NCBI GenBank assembly: GCA_964423505.1
Contig: CAYREX010000001.1
Coordinates: forward strand, 186,001 to 250,000
Length of the DNA: 64,000 nucleotides
Reading direction: 5' to 3'
Source: CAYREX01 sp964423505
GTDB taxonomy: Bacteria > Fermentibacterota > Fermentibacteria > Fermentibacterales > JCC-6
The notes under the pieces were generated by a model that was not told the origin of the DNA, did not search any database, and was given only the letters and a program-made list of their open reading frames with translations. This document shows, in pieces, positions 32,530 to 40,720 of the stretch (the first letter of the stretch is position 1; each line of letters opens with the position of its first letter). The position numbers and the translations under genes were made by a program.

Positions 32530-34929
32530 ATGAGCCTTCCGAGGCGATACGTCGCCGCCGAGTCAGAGCCCAGATGGCAGACCTACTGGTCGGAGAGCGG
32601 CATATACCGCTTCGATCCCGGCTCCGGAAAGCCTCTGTTCAGCATCGACACCCCTCCGCCGACCGTCTCCGGCCGCATCCACATGGGTCACGTATTCAGC
32701 TACGTACAGGCCGAGGTCATTGCAAGGTACCATCGTATGCTGGGCAGAGAGGTCTTCTATCCGTTCTGCTTCGACGACAACGGCCTGCCCAGCGAGAGGT
32801 TCACGGAGAGGGAGAAGGGTGTCCGGGCGCAGGACATGCCCAGGAGGGAGTTCGCCAGGCTCTGCCTGGAGGTGACCAAGCAGGCGGAGGAGTCCTTCCG
32901 CGACCTCTGGACGCGCTTCGGCTTCTCGTGCGACTGGGACCTGCTCTACACCACCATAGACCCGTGGGTCCAGAGGCTCAGCCAGAGGAGCTTCTCGGAG
33001 CTCTACCGCGGCGGGATGGTCTACAGGCGCGAGTCCCCCACCCTCTGGTGCCCGGAGTGCGGCACGGCCGTTGCCCAGGCGGAGACGGAGGACAGGGACG
33101 TGCCCTCGGCCTTCCACGACCTCCTCTTCGATCTCGAGGGGGGCGGGAGGCTTCCCATAGCCACCACGAGACCGGAGCTCATACCGGCATGCGTCGCGGT
33201 GTTCGTCCATCCGGATGACGGGAGATGGAGCGGCATGGCGGGGAAGAGCGCGCTTGTCCCGCTCTCCGGGCGGGCGGTGCCGATACTCGCCGACGGGCGG
33301 GTCGACCCGGAGAAGGGGAGCGGCGTCGTGATGTGCTGCACCTTCGGCGACACCACCGACATAGAGTGGTGGCAGGAGTACGGCCTCGACCTGCGCATAG
33401 TCCTCGACCGCCGCGGGAGGATGAACGACCTCGCCGGCGACCTCGCCGGCATGCCCTGGAGCGAGGCGAGGAGCGCCGTGCTGGAGAAGCTGCGCGACGA
33501 GGGGCTCTACGAGGGTGGCAGCGACCTGGTGCATGCGGTCAACGTACACGAGCGCTGCGGCACCCCGCTGGAGTTCCTGGTGAACATGCAGTGGTTCATC
33601 AGGATACTCGACCGCAAGGAGGAGCTCCTGGAGAGGGGGCGCCAGGTCGAGTGGCACCCGGAGCACTTCAGGGTCCGGTTCGACCACTGGGTCGAGAACC
33701 TCCGCTGGGACTGGTGCGTGAGCAGACAGAGGTACTTCGGCGTGCCCTTCCCCGTCTGGTTCTGCGACTCATGCGGCGAGCCGGTGCTCGCGGAGGACTC
33801 GCGGCTCCCGGTCGATCCGCTGGAGGACGACCCGCCGGAGGCCTGTCCCTCGTGCGGGGGGACCTCCATGTCTCCGGAGACGGACGTGATGGACACCTGG
33901 GCCACCAGCTCCCTCACACCGCAGATCAACGCCAGGTGGAGGGAGCGGGAGGAGATGGAGGGCCTCCTCCCCATGAGCCTGAGGCCGCAGGCCCACGACA
34001 TAATAAGGACCTGGGCATTCTACACCATAGTGAAGGCCCATCTCCACCAGGACGACGTCCCCTGGCGGCACGTGATGGTCAGCGGCCACGCCCTGAACCC
34101 CTCCCGGGAGAAGATGTCGAAGAGCAGGGGCAACGTGGCCGGAGATCCCCTGGCGGCGCTCGAGCAGTACTCTGCCGACGAGCTGCGCTACTGGGCCTGC
34201 AGCTCCAGGCTGGGCACCGACGTGATGTTCAGCGAGGAGGTGCTCGGCGACGGCAGGAGGCTGGTGACCAAGCTCTGGAACGCCACCAGGTTCGCCGCCT
34301 CGAGGCTGAAGGGCTACGACCCCTCGGCCCCCGTCAGGCCGGAGCCGTTCGACGGCTGGATACTCGACAGGCTCTCCCTCGCGGTGGCCGGGGCCACCGA
34401 GGGGATGGACCGCTTCGAGTACTCCGTGTGCACCAGGGAGGCCGAGTCCTTCTTCTGGAAGGCGCTCTGCGACAACTACCTGGAGATAGCCAAGGGCAGG
34501 CTCTACGCCGAAGACGACCCCGAGGGGAGGGCCGCCGCGCAGCACGCCCTCTACACCGCTCTCTACGGAGCCCTGCGTCTCTTCGCCCCGGTGATGGTCC
34601 ATGTGACCGAGGAGCTCTACCAGCACGTCTTCCGCGAGCGGGAGGGCCACGAGAGCATCCACCTGGCGCCGTGGCCGGAGGCCGGGCTGGTGGAGGGGGA
34701 GAGGCTCCGGCTGGGCGGGATGGCCCTCTCGGTCGTAGAGGAGGCTAGGCGCTTCAAGAGCGAGGCCAGCCTGAGCATGGCGGCGCCGCTGGAGACCATC
34801 TCCGTCACCGCCCCTCCGGACGACCTGGACGGGCTCAGGGCCTTCGAGAGGGACCTGCTGTCCGTCACCAGGTCCTCGCGCATCGACTGGTCCGAGGGGG
34901 AAGGGCTCTCGACCCGGGTAGAGGGCTGA
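32530..34929 (+). CDS. valS: Valyl-tRNA synthetase, type 2 (archaeal/rickettsial-like)
   Basis: A 799-residue class I synthetase. HMGH (residues about 51-54) and KMSKS (about 527) are the ATP-binding motifs. The N-terminus TPPPTVSGRIHMGH, then FCFDDNGLPSERF, is the signature of the ValS group common in Archaea and Rickettsiales rather than the E. coli type. The editing domain (ATTRPELIPACVAVFVHP) is present. It lacks the long C-terminal coiled coil of type 1. The ATG follows GGAGG by 7 bases. sfsA starts one base after its stop. Confidence 0.93.
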   Translation: MSLPRRYVAAESEPRWQTYWSESGIYRFDPGSGKPLFSIDTPPPTVSGRIHMGHVFSYVQAEVIARYHRMLGREVFYPFCFDDNGLPSERFTEREKGVRAQDMPRREFARLCLEVTKQAEESFRDLWTRFGFSCDWDLLYTTIDPWVQRLSQRSFSELYRGGMVYRRESPTLWCPECGTAVAQAETEDRDVPSAFHDLLFDLEGGGRLPIATTRPELIPACVAVFVHPDDGRWSGMAGKSALVPLSGRAVPILADGRVDPEKGSGVVMCCTFGDTTDIEWWQEYGLDLRIVLDRRGRMNDLAGDLAGMPWSEARSAVLEKLRDEGLYEGGSDLVHAVNVHERCGTPLEFLVNMQWFIRILDRKEELLERGRQVEWHPEHFRVRFDHWVENLRWDWCVSRQRYFGVPFPVWFCDSCGEPVLAEDSRLPVDPLEDDPPEACPSCGGTSMSPETDVMDTWATSSLTPQINARWREREEMEGLLPMSLRPQAHDIIRTWAFYTIVKAHLHQDDVPWRHVMVSGHALNPSREKMSKSRGNVAGDPLAALEQYSADELRYWACSSRLGTDVMFSEEVLGDGRRLVTKLWNATRFAASRLKGYDPSAPVRPEPFDGWILDRLSLAVAGATEGMDRFEYSVCTREAESFFWKALCDNYLEIAKGRLYAEDDPEGRAAAQHALYTALYGALRLFAPVMVHVTEELYQHVFREREGHESIHLAPWPEAGLVEGERLRLGGMALSVVEEARRFKSEASLSMAAPLETISVTAPPDDLDGLRAFERDLLSVTRSSRIDWSEGEGLSTRVEG

Positions 34930-34930
34930 C

Positions 34931-35665
34931 CTGACCGCCGCCGGGAAGCCGCTCCTGACTCTGCCCGAAGGCGTACCGGCCGAGCTCCTGGAGCGGCCGA
35001 ACCGCTTCCTCTGCCGCGCGAGGACCGACGGGGGCGGAGAGGTCCTGGCCCATGTCGCCGACCCGGGAAGGCTCACCGAGCTGCTCTTCCCGGGGGCCCG
35101 GATACTCCTCCTCCCGGCCCCGGAGGGGAGCCGGAGGAAGACGAGGTGGTCCCTCCTGGCCGCCTTCGGCAGGGGTGGCTGGGTGCTGGTCAACACCACC
35201 TTCCACAGGGCGGTCGGTACGGCCGCGCTCGAGGACCCGGACATCTCTCCGCTCGGCCGGGCCCGCTCGCTGAGGGCCGAGGTCGCTCTCCCCTCCGGGA
35301 GGGGGCGGGCCGACTTCCTCGTGGGCACTGCCGGAGGAGACGTATGGGTGGAGACCAAGGGATGCACGCTGGCGGAGGGGGAGGTCGGCCTGTTCCCGGA
35401 CGCCCCTACCTCCAGGGGGAGGCGTCACATGGAGGAGCTGACGGAGATAGCGCGCTCGGGTGGAGACGCCGCGGTGCTCTTCCTCGTGATGGTGCATGGG
35501 GTCGCGGAGCTCCGCGCGAACTGGGCGACCGACCCCGGTTTCGCAACCGCCATGGAGGCGGCGGCCGCTTCCGGTGTCCGCTTCCACGCCCTCGCCCTGG
35601 CGCTCGAGAGTGGTGCCGGGTGCCGGGAGCTGCGCTTCCGGGCGGCCGTCCCGGTTCTCACATGA
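34931..35665 (+). CDS. sfsA: SfsA family protein, probable CTG start
   Basis: A 244-residue homologue of SfsA, the DNA-binding/nuclease-fold protein named for sugar fermentation stimulation. The conserved N-terminus LERPNRFLCRARTDGGGEVLAH and DPGRLTELLFPG is encoded upstream of the first conventional start (GTG 35180 region), and the frame is closed by TAG at 34919. CTG at 34931, with GAGGG about 6 bases upstream, is the only reasonable start and gives the family length (E. coli 234). Later motifs include VETKGCTLAEGEVGLFPDAPTSRGRRHMEEL. It follows valS with TGAcCTG, so it is translationally coupled. Confidence 0.88.
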   Translation: MTAAGKPLLTLPEGVPAELLERPNRFLCRARTDGGGEVLAHVADPGRLTELLFPGARILLLPAPEGSRRKTRWSLLAAFGRGGWVLVNTTFHRAVGTAALEDPDISPLGRARSLRAEVALPSGRGRADFLVGTAGGDVWVETKGCTLAEGEVGLFPDAPTSRGRRHMEELTEIARSGGDAAVLFLVMVHGVAELRANWATDPGFATAMEAAAASGVRFHALALALESGAGCRELRFRAAVPVLT

Positions 35666-35704
35666 GCCTAACACTACGGGATTAGCTTCACGCGGTGCGT
35701 CCGG

Positions 35705-35729
35705 CGCGACGGAGTTGCATCCCGTCGCG
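35705..35729. repeat. 8-9-8 inverted repeat between sfsA and the DUF5343 gene
   Basis: CGCGACGG (35705-35712), 9 bases, CCGTCGCG (35722-35729), perfect arms and no T-run. It could be a weak terminator for sfsA or an operator for the next gene. Confidence 0.5.
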
Positions 35730-35812
35730 GTCGGCGCGAGCCTGTGCCGGAGCCGCCGGAGGAAATAGATTCCATGGCGTATGGAGTCGAGGTCGCGTCC
35801 AGGGAGGTTCTC

Positions 35813-36463
35813 ATGACAGGTGTTCCGGCGATACACAATCCGGGCAGCATAGAGCAGCTGCTGACCCGTCTGCGGGAGACGGACCCGCCGAAGGTGGCGG
35901 ACAGGAATTTCCTGGAGGAGCTGGGCTTCCGGAGAGGCGCCGACGAGCGGCTCCTCGAGCTCCTCGCCTTCCTGGGCTACATCGACGACCACGGACAGCC
36001 CACGGTCCTCTGGAAGCGCTCCCGGGACCCCGGTGCTGGGGCCGAGCTGCTGGGCAGGGCGGTCAGGGCCGCCTACGGACCGCTGTTCCGGGAGATACCG
36101 GACGCCATAACCGCGGAGGGCCCGAGGCTCATGGAGTTCTTCCGGAGAGCCGCCGACGGCTCCGACCGGGAGGCGGCGTACATGGTGCTCACATTCAAGG
36201 TGCTGTGCGACCTGGCGGAGTTCCCGGTGGAGACCGGGCCGGAGCCCGACCGGGAGGAGCCGGCCGAGCCGGTCGGCCCGCCCCGGGCGTCCGGAGCCGC
36301 AGAGGAGGACGCCGAGGAGAGCGGTCGGATGGAGGAGGGGGCTCCCGCCTCGTCGGGCATCAGGGTCTGCATGCAGATAGACATTACGGAGGACGCCGAC
36401 CCGGAACTGACGGGCCTCCTGAAGCGATACCTGAAGAGCAGGATGGAAGAGCAGGGACGGTGA
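35813..36463 (+). CDS. DUF5343 family protein
   Basis: A 216-residue cytoplasmic protein. The ATG at 35813 has GGGAGG 6 bases upstream and gives MTGVPAIHNPGSIEQLL, the family's usual beginning; an in-frame ATG at 35774 is less well placed. The first 150 residues match DUF5343: FLEELGFRRGADERLLELLAFLGY, then DDHGQPTVLWKRSRD, a winged-helix-like fold of unknown role. A Pro/Glu-rich linker leads to a C-terminal segment, GIRVCMQIDITEDADPELTGLLKRYLKS. No enzyme motif is visible; a regulatory or DNA-binding function is possible. Confidence 0.75.
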   Translation: MTGVPAIHNPGSIEQLLTRLRETDPPKVADRNFLEELGFRRGADERLLELLAFLGYIDDHGQPTVLWKRSRDPGAGAELLGRAVRAAYGPLFREIPDAITAEGPRLMEFFRRAADGSDREAAYMVLTFKVLCDLAEFPVETGPEPDREEPAEPVGPPRASGAAEEDAEESGRMEEGAPASSGIRVCMQIDITEDADPELTGLLKRYLKSRMEEQGR

Positions 36464-36507
36464 GATCCGCTCAACCGTCCCCTATGGCATCATCGAAGGG
36501 AGAGAGG

Positions 36508-38097
36508 ATGCTGAACAGGAGCGTATGGCTCGCGTCGATGGCCCTGGTGGCCGCCGGCCTCATGGTCATTTCCTGCGGTGACGACGAGTCGCCCGCCGGG
36601 CCGGGCAACGACCCGACCGAATCGGTGCTGACGGCGGTCGCCAGCGGGACGAACTCCGTCCTTGCCAGCTGGACCCAGTGCCCGGACGGCGACTTCTCCG
36701 AATACAGGCTCTACCGCGCCACCTCCCCGGGCATATCCGGCAACCCGCCGGCCAGCCCGGTCAGGGTCTCCACCGCGGCCGACGACACCACCTTCACCGA
36801 CGCCGGGCTCGCCGCGGACGTCTACTACTACGCCGTCCAGACCCGGAACACCGGCGGCGGCACCGCCTGGAGCAACGAGGTGAGCGTCACCATCGACTCC
36901 GCCGGCTGCGGCGTGCTCACCTGCGCCGAGGTCCAGGGACAGCAGAGCTCCTCCCCCTACGAGGGCGAGGAGGTCCTGGTGACCGGCATAGTAGTCGTCG
37001 GCGGCGACGAGCTCTACAACTCCACCGGTCCGGTGGCCGTCATAGCCGACCCGGGCGGCGGCCCCTGGAGCGGCCTGGTCCTCTTCGGCGACAGCATCGC
37101 CAGCCTGGGCAGGGGCGACAGCGTGGTCATCGGCGGGCCGGTCTACGAGCACTACGGCCTCACCGAGATATCGCCGGTCACCAGCGTGGAGATAGTCTCC
37201 ACCGGCAACGACCTGCCGCCGGTCACCACGGTGAACACCGGCGACATCGCCACCTCCAAGGCGGACGTGGAGCAGTACGAGGCCGTCATGCTGCGGATAG
37301 AGGACGCCATGGTCACCGACCTGCACCAGTACAACTGGTCGGTGGACGACGGCTCCGGCGAGTGCTTCATGGACGACCTGGGGGACATCACCTGGGAACC
37401 GGCGGTGGGTGACACCGTCAACTCCGCGGTGGGAGTGCTCTGGTACTCCTTCAGCGAGTGGAAGCTGAACCCCCGGGACGACAACGACCTGGACGTAGGC
37501 GGCGGGGGCGGAGGCGGCGACGTCCTCACCTGCTACGAGGTGCAGGGGCAGCAGTCCTCCTCCCCCTACGATGGCGAGACGGTCACCGTGACCGGCATCG
37601 TCGTCGCCGGCGGCGGAGAGCTGTACGGCAGCTCTGCCCAGGCCGTCATCATGGACGCCGGGGGCGGCGCCTGGCACGGGCTCACGATATTCGGCGACGA
37701 CGTCTCCAACCTGGCCCGGGGCGACAGCGTGACAATCACCGGCCCCGTGCAGGAGTACTACGGCTTCACCGAGATAAGCTTCCCCACCTCCGTGGAGGTC
37801 CACTCCAGCGGCCACACGCTCCCGGACGCCTCCGTGGTTGACACCGGCGACGCCGGAGAGGAGCAGTGGGAATCGGTCCTGGTGGAGGTCCGGGACGTGG
37901 AGGTTGTCGAGGAGGCGGACGAGTACGGCCAGTGGAAGGTAGACGACGACTCGGGAGAGCTGATGGTCGACGACCTGGGCGACTACAGCTACACGGCCAG
38001 CCTGGGTGACACGTTCTCCAGCATAGTCGGCGTCCTCTGGTTCAGCTTCGACGACTTCAAGCTGCAGCCCAGGGACGACGACGACCTGACGCAGTAG
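36508..38097 (+). CDS. Lipoprotein with fibronectin-III and two OB-fold repeats
   Basis: A 529-residue exported lipoprotein. The ATG follows GAGAGG and gives a signal ending VISC (lipid-modified Cys about residue 24). Residues about 35-125 form a fibronectin type III-like domain. Two 190-residue repeats follow, each opening with VLTCxEVQGQQSSSPYxG, containing VTGIVV and ending in a (N/Q)PRDDxDL motif, and separated by a poly-Gly linker. The repeat resembles the OB-fold modules found beside secreted nucleases (YhcR type); here no nuclease domain is attached. It may bind nucleic acid or glycan at the outer surface. Confidence 0.75.
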   Translation: MLNRSVWLASMALVAAGLMVISCGDDESPAGPGNDPTESVLTAVASGTNSVLASWTQCPDGDFSEYRLYRATSPGISGNPPASPVRVSTAADDTTFTDAGLAADVYYYAVQTRNTGGGTAWSNEVSVTIDSAGCGVLTCAEVQGQQSSSPYEGEEVLVTGIVVVGGDELYNSTGPVAVIADPGGGPWSGLVLFGDSIASLGRGDSVVIGGPVYEHYGLTEISPVTSVEIVSTGNDLPPVTTVNTGDIATSKADVEQYEAVMLRIEDAMVTDLHQYNWSVDDGSGECFMDDLGDITWEPAVGDTVNSAVGVLWYSFSEWKLNPRDDNDLDVGGGGGGGDVLTCYEVQGQQSSSPYDGETVTVTGIVVAGGGELYGSSAQAVIMDAGGGAWHGLTIFGDDVSNLARGDSVTITGPVQEYYGFTEISFPTSVEVHSSGHTLPDASVVDTGDAGEEQWESVLVEVRDVEVVEEADEYGQWKVDDDSGELMVDDLGDYSYTASLGDTFSSIVGVLWFSFDDFKLQPRDDDDLTQ

Positions 38098-38108
38098 CGA
38101 CTGCCGGA

Positions 38109-38162
38109 GGGGTCGGAGCGATGTCGCTGCGTTCCGGTGCAGCGGTCAGCTCCGGCCCCTTT
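38109..38162. terminator. Nested hairpin terminator between convergent genes
   Basis: An 11-bp outer stem (38109-38119 with 38149-38159, one G-T pair) encloses an inner 6-bp hairpin (38125-38130 with 38139-38144) and is followed by TTT. It separates the lipoprotein gene from the convergent epimerase gene. Confidence 0.5.
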
Positions 38163-39115
38163 CAGCCCCTGAGCCAGGCGACCTCGGCGGCCAGGCCCTC
38201 CTCCAGGGGGGTTGACGGCGCCCAGCCGGTGGCAGACCTGAAGAGCTCCGTTGACGCCAGCGTATCGGGGACATCTCCGGCCTGCACCTCCAGGTGCTCC
38301 ACGGTTGCCGGTCTGCCGCAGGCAGCCTCCACCGCACGCAGCGCCTCCCTCAGCTCCACCCTGTTGCCGCCGCCCAGGTTCATGGCCCTGCCGTCGGTTA
38401 TCGGCTCCGCGAGCCTGAGGCCGGTGACGACGTCGCGTACGAAGGTGAAGTCCCTGGTCTGGGAGCCATCTCCGTAGACGGTTATGGGCCTGCCCTCCAG
38501 AACCGCCCTTATGAACCGGCTGAAGGCCATGTCCGGGCGCTGCCTCGGACCGTAGACGGTGAACAGCCGCAGCGATACGGTGGGCAGCCCCGCCTCCCGC
38601 GCATACAGCCGGGCCAGGTTCTCCGCGGCCAGCTTCGTCACCCCGTACGGGGAGAGAGGCCGGGGCACGGTCCTCTCCTCCACCATCGGCAAATCCCGCA
38701 CCACGCCGTAGACAGAGCTGGAGGATGCCGCCACGATGTTCCGGAAGGCGTCCCCTCCCCGCCCGGCTGCCCACTCGAGCAGCTTCTGCGTGGCGAGGAC
38801 GTTGTCCCTCAGGTAGACGTCGAACGCCTCCCCCCAGCTCTTCCTCACCCCGGCCTGGGCCGCGAGGTGATAGACGACCGCCCGGTCGTCACCGAGCAGG
38901 CGGTCCACCTCCCGGTAGTCCCCATCGGCAAGGTCCAGCTCGAGCAGGCTGAAGAGCTCCGAGGAGAGCGCGCTCTCCAGGTTCCGCCTCTTCGCGGCCG
39001 GGTCGTAGTAGTCCCTGAAGCAGTCGATGCCGACAACCCGGTGTCCCTCCTCCAGCAGGCGGTCGACTAGGGTGCTGCCTATGAAGCCGGCGGCGCCGGT
39101 CACGAGGTACCTCAT
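38162..39115 (-). CDS. NAD-dependent sugar-nucleotide epimerase/dehydratase
   Basis: A 317-residue extended short-chain dehydrogenase. The ATG gives MRYLVTGAAGFIGSTLVDRLL with the GxxGxxG NAD site. The catalytic triad is visible as SSSSVYG (Ser), then SPYGVTKLAAE (Tyr-x3-Lys). The pattern is that of UDP-glucose/UDP-glucuronate 4-epimerases: LFTVYGPRQRPDMAF and YGDGSQTRDFTFV are typical of the GalE/WbpP group. It likely supplies a UDP-hexose for surface glycans. Start and upstream stop overlap (TGATG), coupling it to the DHH protein. Confidence 0.88.
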   Translation of the reverse strand: MRYLVTGAAGFIGSTLVDRLLEEGHRVVGIDCFRDYYDPAAKRRNLESALSSELFSLLELDLADGDYREVDRLLGDDRAVVYHLAAQAGVRKSWGEAFDVYLRDNVLATQKLLEWAAGRGGDAFRNIVAASSSSVYGVVRDLPMVEERTVPRPLSPYGVTKLAAENLARLYAREAGLPTVSLRLFTVYGPRQRPDMAFSRFIRAVLEGRPITVYGDGSQTRDFTFVRDVVTGLRLAEPITDGRAMNLGGGNRVELREALRAVEAACGRPATVEHLEVQAGDVPDTLASTELFRSATGWAPSTPLEEGLAAEVAWLRG

Positions 39116-40584
39116 CAGTCTCCCCTGTCCTCGGTGATGCACCAGCTGGCCGTGGTTACGCCGACCTGGAGCAGGTACCTGAGCCCGTCCTTCTCGACCG
39201 CCGGCGGGAGGAAGCCGGAGCCGAAGGGGGCCAGCACCAGCAGGTCCTCCGTCGGGGGGAGCTCGTCCACGTGAAGGTCTACGTGCGGCTCCGGCACCGG
39301 GTCCACCGGAAAGGCGGCCATCCTGGAGAGGAGCATCTCCCGGAGCTCCTCCCATTCCATGCCGGTACAGCTGAAGCCTGCAGCGTTCCGGTGACCCCCC
39401 GCGGTCTCGAACCTGTCCAGCATGCTCACCAGGAAGCCGGCCATGTCCCAGTCACCCATGGAGCGGGCCTCGCCGACTATCGTGCCGTTGTCCCTGGGCG
39501 AGACCACCAGCGTTCCCCTTCGGGTCACCTTGCAGAGCTTGCTCGCCAGGGTGCCGCCCATGCCGTCGGGGATGCTGTCGAGGTAGACCAGGGTCATGCC
39601 GTAGGCCATCGCCTGGTCGTCGCGTCGGCGCATTGCCTGGGCGAACAGCCTGGAGAGCTCGTGCGCCCTCTGCCTGCTCTCCCTGCCCAGGTCGCGCCAG
39701 ACCTTGCGGCACCATCCGTAGGAGTCGCTCATCATGAACTCCAGCAGAACCTCTATCCCGGAGCCCTCGCCCTTGCCCACCGTCGAGGTTATCTGCTGTC
39801 TGACCAGCGAGCCGGTCCAGGCCCCCCGGCGGTCGGGCCATTTCTCCGCCAGCAGGCGTATGCCCCCCTCGAGCCCTTCGATGTCGGCCAGCCTGAAGCG
39901 CTCCAGCAGGTAGCGGTTCCAGCCGAGCAGGGGCACCCTGTCGGAGACGGTGCCCAGGGCAAGCGCCGTGAGCAGGGCCGGGTCGTCCTCCCACCGGCGG
40001 AAGATGCTGACCAGGGCGGCGTAGAGCACGCCGCAGCCGGAGAGCGATGTCTCGTAGTCGCCCTCGACCTGCGGGTTGACCATGCCGTGGCTCTCCGGCA
40101 GCGGGGGGTTGAGCGTGTGGTGGTCGGTTATCACGACCCTCGCGCCCAGGTCCCTGGCCCACCTGACCCCCTCCACGGCCGAGCATCCGTAGTCCACCGT
40201 GAGCAGGAGGTCCTCCGGCTCCAGGATGCCCCGCAGGCGGTCGGGGCTTATGCCGTAGCTCTCCGTGGCCCTGTTCGGGATGATGGGGATGACCTCGAAC
40301 CCCTCGCCGCCGAGGACGGTCATCCCTATGTAGAGGCCGGTGATGCCGTCCATGTCGTCGTGCCCGTAGAGGACGACCTTGCCACCCCTGTCCATCAGCT
40401 CGAGCAGCTCCTCCTCGAGCACGTCCAGGTCCGGCAGGCCGGAGCTCCAGCGTGGAGGGCCCGGGAGCCATTCCCGGACCGGGTCGGGGGACTCGGGGAA
40501 CCGCTTCTGCAGGATACGCAGGGCGATGGGCGGAAGAGAGCGACTGCCCGCGGAGACCTCGGGCTGCCCGTCCCCATGACTCAT
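39115..40584 (-). CDS. DHH/DHHA1 family phosphoesterase, RecJ-like
   Basis: A 489-residue protein. The ATG at 40584 has GGAG 8 bases upstream; the GTG at 40605 has no ribosome site. DHH motifs: YGHDDMDGI (I), LLLTVDYGCSA (II), VVITDHHTLNP (III, the DHH itself) and LALGTVSDRVPL (IV). The DHHA1 signature is GGHRNAAGFS. This is the outline of the single-strand exonuclease RecJ, though shorter than the usual 560-580 residues and without a clear OB-fold tail. It may also be a nanoRNase-like enzyme. It precedes the sugar epimerase with a one-base overlap. Confidence 0.82.
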   Translation of the reverse strand: MSHGDGQPEVSAGSRSLPPIALRILQKRFPESPDPVREWLPGPPRWSSGLPDLDVLEEELLELMDRGGKVVLYGHDDMDGITGLYIGMTVLGGEGFEVIPIIPNRATESYGISPDRLRGILEPEDLLLTVDYGCSAVEGVRWARDLGARVVITDHHTLNPPLPESHGMVNPQVEGDYETSLSGCGVLYAALVSIFRRWEDDPALLTALALGTVSDRVPLLGWNRYLLERFRLADIEGLEGGIRLLAEKWPDRRGAWTGSLVRQQITSTVGKGEGSGIEVLLEFMMSDSYGWCRKVWRDLGRESRQRAHELSRLFAQAMRRRDDQAMAYGMTLVYLDSIPDGMGGTLASKLCKVTRRGTLVVSPRDNGTIVGEARSMGDWDMAGFLVSMLDRFETAGGHRNAAGFSCTGMEWEELREMLLSRMAAFPVDPVPEPHVDLHVDELPPTEDLLVLAPFGSGFLPPAVEKDGLRYLLQVGVTTASWCITEDRGD

Positions 40585-40685
40585 CAGTAACGCTCCAGGT
40601 GTCACCCGGGCCGGAAGGCCGGCCTTAGCAGTTTACAACCAGCTAGTCATACAACCGGCTCTCTTCGTGTCAACCTCGGTCGGAC

Positions 40686-40714
40686 TTGAACTCCTTCCCG
40701 AGCCCGGGTACACT
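40686..40714 (+). promoter_or_regulatory. Strong promoter giving a leaderless transcript
   Basis: TTGAAC (40686-40691), 17 bases, TACACT (40709-40714). The expected transcription start is at or next to the ATG at 40721, and no Shine-Dalgarno precedes that ATG. Confidence 0.6.
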
Positions 40715-40720
40715 CGCAGT

